Shown: positions 55,138 through 64,000 of the stretch, piece after piece
Position numbering within the stretch: the first letter of the stretch is position 1
Layout of the letters: every line of letters starts with the position of its first letter
Assembly: GCF_004664715.2 (NCBI RefSeq)
Contig: NC_051074.1
Span: 32,982,980 to 33,046,979, forward strand
DNA: 64,000 bases
Direction of reading: 5' to 3'
Source: Peromyscus leucopus
Taxonomy: Eukaryota > Chordata > Mammalia > Rodentia > Cricetidae
The notes under the pieces: generated by a model
Database searches by the model: none
What the model saw: only the letters and a program-made list of their open reading frames with translations
Told to the model about the DNA's origin: nothing
Position numbers and translations under genes: made by a program

Positions 55138-55660
55138 TTTCCCCTTTTCTGTCTAATCAAAAAGGAGGGTTTTAATTTTAACATAGTAAAATTACATATA
55201 CTAGAACAGTTATCAAGCAGGAATTACAGGTATAATATCTAGTCTGTTTTTATTTGTCAAAATTAAAGAAAATATTCTATCTATCCTATATTTGTGAGTA
55301 TAAGATTTCATATCTAATTTATCTTTTATCATAACCAAGGAAAATTATAATTATCTAGTCTTCGGCTACATCAAAGACCCCAGAAGGATATACTATTACC
55401 TAAGTAAACAGGAAGAGCATTGTAAGCAACTTCCAAAAATCTGGAATAACAGAGCCACAAACAGCAGGGGTCTGTCCTTGCACTGATGTTTCGGTAGATA
55501 GACAGGCAATAGCCAGCAAACAGGCAAAGAAATAAGCAATGCACCTGTTAGGAGGTGTAGCAAGATGAAAAGCATACAGGGTGGGATAAGTGAGGTTGGG
55601 TTAGCTAAGAGTGGAAATGTACAAGTCACAAGTGTAAGCAACAGTGAACTGGTGCACTGA
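55138..55660 (-). mobile_element. ERV internal 3' tail, truncated
   Basis: The minus strand ends in AGACAGAAAAGGGGAAA, a polypurine tract abutting the LTR. Upstream is AT-rich non-coding tail (GATAAAAGATAAATTAGATA). An 81-codon minus frame (55396-55641), leucine/cysteine-rich and strongly hydrophobic, is of unknown identity. No 5' LTR was found, so the provirus is truncated near 55660. Confidence 0.65.
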
Positions 55661-55889
55661 ATGGAAAAATATTCTCATATTTGAAAAACTTAAAGAGCAT
55701 CTTGGGGGGAGGGGATGCAACCACAGCTGGTTTTCTATCATTTAATTTCTGAACTGAAGTCTCACTTCAAGTCTCACTGCCCAAATCAACTCAAGCCCTT
55801 GTTGAGAATGAACCCAGATATGCCCTTAATTAATACCTACCTTATTAATAGACACTCATTCATACCTAAGCTATTACCAAACAGCAGTT
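55661..55889. other. non-coding, no recognised element
   Basis: Follows the truncated ERV tail. No family or gene recognised. Confidence 0.4.
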
Positions 55890-55995
55890 GGGAATCTTGA
55901 GACAAGAGGATTTTTGAGTCCAAGGTCCACCAGGGCTACACAGTGAACCTAAGGCCTGCCTGGGCTACATAAAACCCTGTCTTAAAACAACCAAA
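55890..55995 (+). repeat. B1-related fragment
   Basis: AATCTTGAGACAAGAGGATT, CCAGGGCTACACAGTGAACC and CCTGCCTGGGCTACATAAAA-CCCTGTCTTAAAAC follow B1 with rearrangement. Old copy. Confidence 0.6.
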
Positions 55996-56904
55996 ACAAG
56001 CAATCAAACCAACAAACAAGGTCTAATTGAGTTATGTTGGTGAATGAATGATAAGTATATGAAACCTCTCCCCCAAGAAATTGTGGCTTAATTTATTCCA
56101 ACATGTTGAATTCCTTCTATCTTCCAAGACAGCAGGGTCTCCCTTATTTAGACTGATCATTTTCCTCTACCACAAGTAAGTACTGGGACAAAGGCCATGC
56201 TTCGGGAATGTCGCCAAACAAAACCTCAAAACTCCAGTAAGCAAATTCTACAGAAACATCTCCTGTTGTACGAGGTTGGGCCAGGATCATTTCTCAAAAT
56301 GTGATTTCTACCTACTTTTCATTTCTTTGTATGGAAGTTCTTCTGAGCTAGACATGTGTAGTTCCCCTTTGTACCCACCCTGGAGTCCCAGCACAGCCTT
56401 GGGCAGATGGCAGCTGGTAAGAGTTTGCTGAGCTCTGTTCTAGCTAACAGAGAGGAGCAGTGAGCAGGAAGCTTTGATGGGAAACACCCTAACACCAACT
56501 GCGGGCAGGCAGGCTCTGAGGTTCCAGTTTTCATGGGTGGTGATAGTTAAGGTCCATGTGTCTGATGATCGTGGAAAGGGGTCACTGGGGAGAGCAAGCA
56601 TGAGACATGATTTGTATCACAGTCTTCTTTGAAATTAAACAACGATCCAACCCTTTCCTGGCAGTGAGGCCTGCTCAGTGCTTCCCCTTGCATGTCCTTC
56701 AAACATGCTTCTTGTTCAAACATCTGGGGCTCTGTCAACTGTGTCAAGAGGTACTCATCAGTTGTAACATCTGGTTTATGGGCAGGATGCAGACTATAAG
56801 AACATTTTGTTGAACCTGTAAAGAATTTTGGGTTTTGTTTTTGATGTTGGGAAAGACTTCCAGAGAATTCTTTTAAATTTTTTTGGGTGACAACTAATTA
56901 AATT
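55996..56904. other. non-coding, no recognised element
   Basis: No family or gene recognised. Confidence 0.5.
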
Positions 56905-57195
56905 GCAGAGTTGTGGAGCCCAGTCCCAACAAATACATCTACAATATGACCCCCACACCTAAGTCTCAGGGATCATTGAAGAGGAGACTGAAAGATTGGA
57001 AGAACCAGAGGATCGGGGAGTTTGCTGTGAAATTAGATCTAGGGATGTCAGAAGCTACACCCATAAAGTATCATCAACATGACTGTCTAAACTTGAGCTG
57101 AACATGGACAACAGCAGACGTGCCAAAGAGGATGAAGCAAAGAGCTACACAAACAACTACAGGCAACTCTCAGGAAGGCTGAGAGCTGATCTTAG
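56905..57195 (+). mobile_element. L1 3'-UTR fragment
   Basis: TTGTGGAGCCCAGTCCCAAC-AAATACATCT, GATTGGAAGAACCAGAGGAT-CGGGGAGTTTGCTGTGA, CAGAAGCTACACCCATAAAG and CATGACTGTCTAAACTTGAG-CTGAACATGGACAAC are a rodent L1 3'-UTR segment in order. Confidence 0.75.
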
Positions 57196-57304
57196 CCTTA
57201 ATCTCTACCTGGTTTCCTACTTGGACCTGAGAAGTCTTTTAAAAATTAAATCAGAAAGCATTAAATTGATAACAATTTCATTCTCACAACGCGGGAGCAG
57301 AGAG

Positions 57305-57462
57305 CAACAGCCACCATTTACTGCGTGCTCAGGTGCCCGGTGCACCGCTCGGCCCTTTTCTCATCTGTGAACTCAGGAGGGATGTCCTATCAATGTCTAC
57401 AGATTACAAAAGGTAGAGTGAGATAAAAAGAAGTCATGCAACTTATGAATGGCAGTGATATG
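57305..57462 (-). repeat. MIR SINE
   Basis: CCACCATTTACTGCGTGCTC-AGGTGCCCGGTGCACC and CTTTTCTCATCTGTGA, then GATTACAAAAGGTAGAGTGA, track reverse-complement MIR. Confidence 0.7.
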
Positions 57463-58724
57463 AGGGAGACAAAAGAGAGCTGGCCCCAGCACCTCAGAGA
57501 TGAACTTCAAATCTTAATATGCATGCCTCTTAGATCAACTGGATGTCCTGTTGACAGCATCGTTGGTCTGGTGGTCCTTTTCCTGATGAACTATCTGCTT
57601 TCATTCTACGGTCTCAATTTTTTGAGCATACATCCCTTGTACCTATAGATGGACATCACACTAGAGACAGGGGAGGTGTCCGCATATTCTATATGACATG
57701 ATCTACATGTATGCCCTGCTGGTCAGATTAGGCATTAACTCACCTATTTTAACCATCATGGTTCCTTAAAGAACAGAGAAACTACACACTGGTTTTGGCT
57801 GCTGTTGGATGAGAATTGAGCCAGAACCTGTTCTGTGGCATAAAATATCGTGGATGGATAACATGGCTGCCAGTCAGACCACACTCCTAAACATCACTTA
57901 GATTGAACCTGCACTGTGGCCAAAGCCACGTGCTAAGTCCAAGCGTCTCATCTTTATTTCAGAGCCTCTTTGAGTCTGTGCTCCACAGCCAGGCAGTGAT
58001 TCCCAGCCTCCTCCACAGCCTCAGCTCTGTCCAAACTTGGACTCCTCCCAAAGTGGCAGCTCCCCAGGGGCGGGGGCGCGTGGAGTCCTGCCTGCTTCCT
58101 GTGTAGTGTCAGCTCTTTTTTCTGGTGGCTCTTTCATTCACAAGGCCCGAAGGCTAACATCACCCTTTTTCTTTTTAACAAAATAAACCACTTACATGTT
58201 ATTTATTTTATTTTATTTCAGAATATTCCCACTTTCGGGATGATTTCTTTGTTTATATTGTTTTATTGTTTATATAATGAAGCCCAGGCTGAAGACACTG
58301 TGGCGGCGTCCTTAAGGCACTGCCTCTGAGCTCTGGAATTTTCCTTAAACCTTAGCCAGCCACACCCTCAGCTTCCTGTGGGCCCTGACCTGAGAGCCCC
58401 TCCAGCTGTTTATGAATGCTTCTTCCTAAGGCTCCAAAACTTGGCCTTTCTGGGAACCATGAAACCCAAGTTCCCATACGCCTCCTCAGACACTGCCGAA
58501 CCCTTAGTCTGCTGAAGATTATTTCCTACCTTTGTTTTCTGGGGCTTCATAATTTAAATGGATCACTTTGCAGGGGAGTTGCCATTGATAACTTTAGAAA
58601 TGAAAACCTCCTGGAGGAAAAAAAAAAAATCTATGACATGACTTCTCCTGTAACATGATATTTGCCTCACCGTTGACTCATTTTTTTCCCTTAAGCACAC
58701 TCTACTTCCTGTCATTGCTATGAA
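57463..58724. other. non-coding; weak exon-like segment at 57962-58106
   Basis: CATCTTTATTTCAG is a plausible splice acceptor before an open stretch of about 145 bases ending in TGTAG. It is GC-richer than its surroundings. No homology is recognised, so no gene is called. Confidence 0.3.
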
Positions 58725-58808
58725 CTCAATGTTTGTGCCCTATCCAAATTCATATGCTGAACTTCTAGCCCCAGAGTGAAGGTATTTGGAAGATGAGCAT
58801 TAGGTCAG
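58725..58808 (+). repeat. MLT1 LTR, 5' fragment
   Basis: GAACTCAATGTTTGTGCCCT-ATCCAAATTCATATGCTGAA-CTTCTAGCCCCAG and AAGGTATTTGGAAGATGAGC are the first part of MLT1. An MT LTR abuts and truncates it. Confidence 0.8.
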
Positions 58809-58812
58809 GTGG

Positions 58813-59186
58813 TGTACTAGCTACTGTTCTCATTGCTATGACAAAATGCCCAACCAAAACTAGCATAAAGAAGGAAGGATGTGTTTTGTCTTGTAGTTTG
58901 TGGGTATAGTCCATCCTAACAGGAAAAGTCACAGCAGCAGTATGTCAACTGGTCATGTTACATCTGCAGTCTGGAAGCAGAGAGCAATGGATGCTGGTGC
59001 TCAGCTGGCTTCTCTTTTTTATTTGGTCCAGCATTCCAGGCCAAGGAATGGTGCTGCCCACATCTAGGGTGGATCTGCCTATCTCAGTTGGCCTAATCTA
59101 GAAAGCCCCTCACTAATACGTCAGAGATTTGACTCCTTGCCGTTTCTAGATTCTGCCAAGTTGATGAATCAATATTAACTGTCACC
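58813..59186 (-). repeat. MT-type MaLR LTR
   Basis: TACTGTTCTCATTGCTATGA-CAAAATGCCC, GGAAGCAGAGAGCAATGGAT-GCTGGTGCTCAGC, GGTGGATCTGCCTATCTCAG and ATTCTGCCAAGTTGATGAAT-CAATATTAACTGTCAC form a complete reverse-complement MT LTR. Confidence 0.85.
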
Positions 59187-59264
59187 GGGGGGTAAAGTTC
59201 TTATGAGAGTTCTGTTTAAAGAGTAAAAGAAGGGTTAGCTGTGGCTACATAATAAGACTGAAGG

Positions 59265-59266
<2 letters not shown>

Positions 59267-59327
<61 letters not shown>
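59267..59327. repeat. (GA)n microsatellite
   Basis: About 30 uninterrupted GA units. All-purine on one strand. Confidence 0.95.
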
Positions 59328-59330
<3 letters not shown>

Positions 59331-59802
59331 CATCTGTGTATGTTAGGTTACGGGAAGGCAGCTGTCTGTAACCTAAAGGAAGCCCTTCCCAGGAAGAGAA
59401 TCTTCACTTTGGGTTTGCAGCTTCCAGAACTATGAGGCTCAATTACCTGTTGTTGAAGCAGCCCAGGCTGAGCCCCCCAAGAGGAAAACTCATAAACAGG
59501 AAATCCTTCGAATTTGACCGCACAGAAACAGGGATTTTTGTTTTGTTCAGTGACACAGCCCAAGTGCTTAGCACTTAACAGGCACTCGATAAAAAGTTCA
59601 TTCAAGGGAGGAAAGTCCTCATTGTTTAAGAACCATCATTATAGATTGGAAGCCCATTGATAAAGCTTTTTAAGGATAAACACTTAAATGCTCTAATCCA
59701 TACCAATTTCCTTGACAAAAAGAAATGAGTTTCTTCTCAACATAAGTCACTGTGTAAATCTGGGTTGTCTTGGGGTCTATTCTACTCTTTTTATTGTGTG
59801 TG
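59328..59802. other. non-coding, no recognised element
   Basis: No family or gene recognised. Confidence 0.5.
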
Positions 59803-59940
59803 TGGTTTTTTCAAGACAGGGTTTCTCTGAAACAGTCCTGGTTGTCCTGGAATTCCCTTTGTAGACCAGGCTGGCCTTGAACTCACTGAGATCCACCTGC
59901 CTCTGTGCTGGGATTAAAGGGATGCACCACCACCAACCAG
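59803..59940 (-). repeat. B1 SINE
   Basis: TTTTTTCAAGACAGGGTTTC-TCTG, GTAGACCAGGCTGGCCTTGA-ACTCACTGAGATCCACCTGC and GCTGGGATTAAAGGGATGCA-CCACC are reverse-complement B1 with a small deletion in the middle. Confidence 0.92.
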
Positions 59941-60618
59941 CATTTACCTTACTCTTCATTTGACTAAATTCCACAAAACCAAGATGTCTCTAAGAAAACA
60001 AGTGTCCAAAAAGTGAAGTGCTAATGTGGAATCTGAACTTAAGTTCTCCTTTTCTTAACTCATAGAGCAGACGTCGTCTGAATTTTTTTCTATGAAAAAG
60101 TAAATTGTTACATAAAATGTATAAATAATAAAATGTATTGTTTGCTTCTTATCACCAATTCTAAGTCATTCCTGGCAATGTTTCCTATCAGAAAAGTTTT
60201 TTCTGTCTTCCAACAAAGCAATGTTTATTATTTATGTTTAAGCAGAAATGTGTGCTTAACATCATTATGCCTGCAATATCTAGTATATACTAGATAATAA
60301 AAACTTGTGATGTGATTGGATTTAGTGATAGTTTGTTTGGGAGTTCACAGCATCTTATTTTGAGGATCAAATTTGCCTAGTAGCCTGTAACATTGGAATA
60401 CAAATGCCACAGAGCTACAGTCTGTTTCTGGTTCATATTACTGCCCTATTTTTCCATGAAGAACAAAAAGATTCAGCCTAATTCACCTTATTTTGAAGCA
60501 AGGGTGCTTTTTTCTTGAGATTTACGGAAGATGGAGGCTGTGAGATGGAACTGATTAGAAATTCCCCTAAGTTTTTAACAGTGGATGGTGGATGGGGTTA
60601 TATTGAATAGGGTTGACA
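59941..60618. other. non-coding, AT-rich
   Basis: No family or gene recognised. Confidence 0.5.
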
Positions 60619-60634
60619 AGCTTATTTGTTCTTT
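60619..60634. repeat. B1 target-site duplication, left copy
   Basis: AGCTTATTTGTTCTTT, matched by AGCTTGTTTGTTCTTT at 60807-60822. Confidence 0.88.
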
Positions 60635-60806
60635 TTTTGTTGTTTTGTTTTTGTTTTTGTTTTTTGAGACAGTGTTTCTCTGTGTAGTTTTGGTTTCTGC
60701 CCTGATCTCACTTGGTAGACCAGGCTGACCTCAATCTCACAGAGATCTGCCTGGCTCTGCCTCCCAAGTGCTGGGATTAAAGGCGTGTGCCACCACTGCT
60801 CGGTTT
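60635..60806 (-). repeat. B1 SINE
   Basis: A T-rich tail (TTTTTGTTTTTTGAGACAG), TTTCTCTGTGTAGTTTTGG, GGTAGACCAGGCTGACCTC, CAAGTGCTGGGATTAAAGGC and CACCACTGCTCGG, inside a 16-bp target duplication with one mismatch. Confidence 0.94.
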
Positions 60807-61104
60807 AGCTTGTTTGTTCTTTAAAAGGATATTTCTGTTTGGAGCAGATCCTAAGAATCTGTATTTTTACATATACACTCTGAGGTGTAATTTTGAAAAA
60901 TTGGCCAAGATTGTCTATGTGTGAACATCTGTCATGGGCTCTGCAGTGTGCCACTCCAGCTCCTCTCGTTAGGCTGTAGACCGTATCTGCCTACCCTGGA
61001 GTCTAGGCTGGTCTTGTGGCTCGCACAGATCAACAGACAAGGCAGAAGTCATACTGAGCCAGATCTAATCCTGATCTGCAAAGGTTTGGCTTTCATGAGT
61101 CTTT

Positions 61105-61384
61105 TCGGTTTTTGTCACTACGTGTTAGGACTTGACTCTTCATCCACTTTATGTGCTAAACGCTTGGTTCCCAGTGGTTATTTTGTGAGGTTCTAGGAAT
61201 TTAGGATATAGGGTCTGGCTAAAGGAAGGTAGTTACTGAAAGTGTGTCTTTGAAGGTATCAACTACTTCCTAGCAAATCCTCCCTTTCTCTGTTCACCAT
61301 AATGTAGAAAGAGAGGGGGGGAGGGAGTGAGGAAGGAAGGAAGAAAGGAAGGAAGGAGGAGAGAGAGAAAGAGAGAGGGAGGAG

Positions 61385-61453
<69 letters not shown>

Positions 61454-61625
61454 AGTTTAAGCCATATTTCTGCCACCACAATGTTGTACTTCACCATGAG
61501 CTCTTAGAATCAAGGAGCCAAGGGCCACAGGCTAAAATATCTGAAACTGTAATCTAAAGTAAATCTTTGCTCCTATTGTTTTCTCAAATACTTTAATCAT
61601 AGCTTTGCAACAGTAATTAATACCA
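61105..61625 (+). repeat. MaLR LTR (ORR1-like) split by a GA tract
   Basis: The left part is GCTAAACGCTTGGTTCCCAG-TGGTTATTTTGTGAGGTTCT and GGCTAAAGGAAGGTAGTTAC-TGAAAGTGTGTCTTTG. The right part after the GA tract is CTGAAACTGTAATCTAAAGT-AAATC. Order matches a diverged MaLR. Confidence 0.6.
61307..61453. repeat. (GA)n / (GGAA)n purine tract
   Basis: 147 bases of almost pure purine: GGAAGGAA units, then GAGGAGGAGG, then about 30 GA units. Confidence 0.95.
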
Positions 61626-63164
61626 TGTAAGCAAGCTCAACCTAGATGATCAAAATGTTGGAGATGTCTATCACCCAGATGGTGGCTAACCAACAAATAG
61701 ACATTTGGGTGAGACCATCCACATCTACTGGAGAGCTGACCACAAACACACCACGGTAGATACACAAGACTAGCCAAGCTGAGCTACTAAGCCAGCAGAA
61801 CCAGTGTTAGCCCAGATATCTGTATGGAATAAGAAACTAATGTCTAACTACTGCACATCTTAAATGATTCTTGCAACCAAACAGATTTTGTGTTTAACAT
61901 TAGCCATGAAGAGCTACACTTTTATGTGAATCAAGACATGTATCTGAATGCTCATCTCCATAAATTTCTTGCAATTTGACTCTTTTGTTCTATCAGTGAA
62001 TATAAGTAGAAATATAGGAGATTTTATATTAATTACAGATAGGGTTTTTTTTTTTTTAAGTCCACCAAACAACACCAAGAATAGCACCAAGAATTGTGAC
62101 TTTCTGGAAAGACACTGGGTTGGGTTATGGAGTTAACCAACAGCCCTTAAAAGCATGATCTATAGGCACCACAAATTGTCTCAAATACCCTGGATTTTGG
62201 TTTATCCATCCTCACAGTGGAGGACAAAACTGGCATATAAATGAGCGAGGTCTTTTAATTTCTTCATGCCTGGGACAATAGGCTAAGATGTATTAGTGAT
62301 TTTTCAAGGAGTGTAATTTGAGAGCCTGGAAATAGGTGCTGAATTCTTTTGTTTTCTACCAGTGGACATTTTCTGCATTCCCTCTATTCCTTTGCCAAGT
62401 AACAACACTGCATTTTAGCATTAATGATTAATGTCTATTGCTGATGTTTCCAGATTAATGCCTCCATGACTGGACAGGAAATCCTGTTCCAGTCCACAGG
62501 CGAGTTGCTTTAGCTCGTTATTAATCACCCAAACATAAGCCGCATAGAGTCCCCACTGCAAATGAGAGAGATAAATCCAGTCATATTGATAATTTTAAAT
62601 TCACCTCTAGGCAAGCTAGGAAGCTGAAGGGGAAGCGTTATAGGAAAAGGTTTGTCGGGAAAAACAGCAGAAATCAGGTCGTGGGAGCAGCTTCCCATTT
62701 CCTCCTGTGGAGACTGAAAACCAAGTTACAGGAATGAGCTCTAAGACCTGACAACAACAAAGAGCTGTTTGTGTTCAATTAGCACATTGATTAGAGGTTT
62801 AATGAGAGCATATATTTTCCTTTTATCAGCTCCTAGGTTTTCTTATTGGGAAAAAAATCCAGGCATGGTCTTGCCTACTCTGCAGCTCATAATGTTTTGA
62901 AATAAAAAGAAAATACCACAATAAACTGACCTAAGAAGAAACTCCTGTTTTAAATCAATGTTGCTTGACCACTAAAAGAATCATGTTATGTTATGTTTTG
63001 TTTTACATGGAATAGGTTTAGAAGAAAACAAGTGTATATTCTTCGAGGAATTCTTTTACAATCCAAGAGATGAATGAAATGAGCTGGTCATGTCTCAGAA
63101 GTGTAGCTTTTATGCTTTGTAGTCTCTTTGCAAGGATACAATAACTTCCTTTTATTTCTAAGCA
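61626..63164. other. repeat-free, ATTA-rich block; enhancer candidate at 62270-62860
   Basis: No interspersed repeat recognised in 1.5 kb. TAAT/ATTA homeodomain cores cluster at 62419-62433 (CATTAATGATTAATG, near-palindromic), 62518-62527, 62777-62783 and 62788-62803. This composition is typical of deeply conserved developmental enhancers. Conservation itself was not tested. Confidence 0.4.
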
Positions 63165-63265
63165 GAAAGGGCATGTCTTATTGCACCCCGATTACAGACG
63201 AAGGAATTGGGGTTCAGAGATGTCAATCTACTAAGTACGAAAGTTTCACAGGCTACATCAATCAG
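63165..63265 (-). repeat. MIR SINE fragment
   Basis: GATTACAGACGAAGGAATTG-GGGTTCAGAGATGTC resembles the MIR attttacagatgaggaaactgaggc motif. Confidence 0.55.
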
Positions 63266-63437
63266 TAGCTACATTTAAAATAAGTTTAAAGTAATTTAAA
63301 AGATGTATCTCTCCTTGTGCCTCTATCATTTTTTATTTCAAAAGCAGGAGAAAAGATATACACTCACAACTCAAAAGAGATACTGTAAGCGCATGTAAAA
63401 TCACTATTAAGTAACATCACATTTAAATCCATCTATT

Positions 63438-63590
63438 AGCTGGGCGCGGTGGCTCACGCCTTTAATCCCAGCACTCAGGAGGCAGAGGCAGGCAAATCTC
63501 TGGGAGTTTGAAGCTAGCCTGGTCTACAAAGAAAGTTCCAGGACAGCCAGACTTACACTGAAAACTCTGGTCTTGAAAATCAGATAAATA
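63438..63590 (+). repeat. B1 SINE
   Basis: GCTGGGCGCGGTGGCTCACG-CCTTTAATCCCAGC, GGCAGAGGCAGGCAAATCTC, CTGGTCTACAAAGAAAGTTC-CAGGACAGCC and GGTCTTGAAAATCAG. Confidence 0.94.
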
Positions 63591-63911
63591 AATATATAAA
63601 GAAAGCTTTCTATTCGTGGTGGGGAAAGTGAAAAGTGGGTGAAGGAGTTGTGAGAGATTTCGGTGAACCTGTGGCTAAGATTGAATTGAGATTAGCAAAC
63701 AAGTGGGACAGAGATGTTCTTCCCTAGAGGACATCGGGAATGCATAGATTTGGGGACTCTGGGTTCTGCTCAGGATGATCCATGGGTCTACGTGTGGAAT
63801 AGCACACGGGAGTGCCTGTGTGGCCTGTGTTAACCCCATCTTCTGCCAAACATCAGTCCACAGCTGCCCCCTGTCCCAGAAAGGAGAATTCTTTGTAAAA
63901 GTGAAGAGGTG
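63591..63911. other. non-coding, no recognised element
   Basis: No family or gene recognised. Confidence 0.5.
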
Positions 63912-63985
63912 CCTGGGGGTGTAGCCTTCACGGAGCCTGCTCTAACATGTTCAAGACCCTGGGCTACATCACCAGGAACACAAGA
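63912..63985 (+). repeat. ID SINE
   Basis: CTGGGGGTGTAGCCTTCACG, ATGTTCAAGACCCTGGGCTA-CATCACCAGGAACACAAGAA fits an ID element. The B box is degraded. Confidence 0.55.
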
Positions 63986-64000
63986 AAATCATGGAAGGGA

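Overview
This is non-coding mammalian nuclear DNA from a muroid rodent. It is most likely a cricetid (deer mouse, vole or hamster group) rather than a mouse or rat. The rodent call rests on B1, B2, B3, B4 and ID SINEs, ORR1/MT LTRs, URR1 DNA transposons and Lx-type L1 tails. The cricetid call rests on the B1 variant ending in a GGCGYAAAGCTACACAGAG core (24332-24500, 47426-47585), a class II LTR family with a GCTGTGGG start (2882-3253, 54754-55137) and a composite repeat at 29575-30057. The species call comes from remembered repeat consensuses and is inference. I see no convincing protein-coding exon, rRNA, tRNA gene or CRISPR array. The longest open frames (103-155 codons) are chance frames in repeats and simple sequence, so the window is probably intergenic or a large intron.

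Layout. 1-5.5 kb: MIR, an old ORR1 split by a solo LTR, MLT1, a B1 with a T-rich insert and an L1 tail. 5.5-9 kb: a repeat-free stretch with conserved-element character, MLT1, two L1 tails and a 37-bp inverted repeat. 9-15 kb: MIRs, B2/B3 SINEs and a 5'-truncated L1 with a clean target duplication. 15-19 kb: an L1 tail interrupted by a 2-kb internally deleted class II endogenous retrovirus on the minus strand. 19-30 kb: MaLR LTRs, B1s and microsatellites. 30-38 kb: a head-to-head B2 pair, ORR1, MLT1, B4, B1 and MIR. 38-43 kb: almost no recognisable repeats. 43-55 kb: two URR1 transposons, fragmented MaLRs and B2/B3 SINEs. 54.7-55.7 kb: an LTR plus internal tail of a second ERV family. 55.7-62 kb: L1, MIR, MLT1, MT and B1 elements and two GA tracts. 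62-64 kb: a repeat-free, ATTA-rich block that looks like a developmental enhancer, then MIR, B1 and ID.

There is no operon-like gene set. The structure is nested transposition: retrovirus into L1, solo LTR into ORR1, B1 into the end of URR1, SINE plus GT tract into MaLR. The most informative object is the mini-provirus at 15252-17244, which keeps both LTRs, a 6-bp target duplication, a primer-binding site and a polypurine tract. Its coding region is reduced to pieces of gag and the end of env. Element names come from pattern memory without a database search. Boundaries are approximate unless a target duplication is stated.
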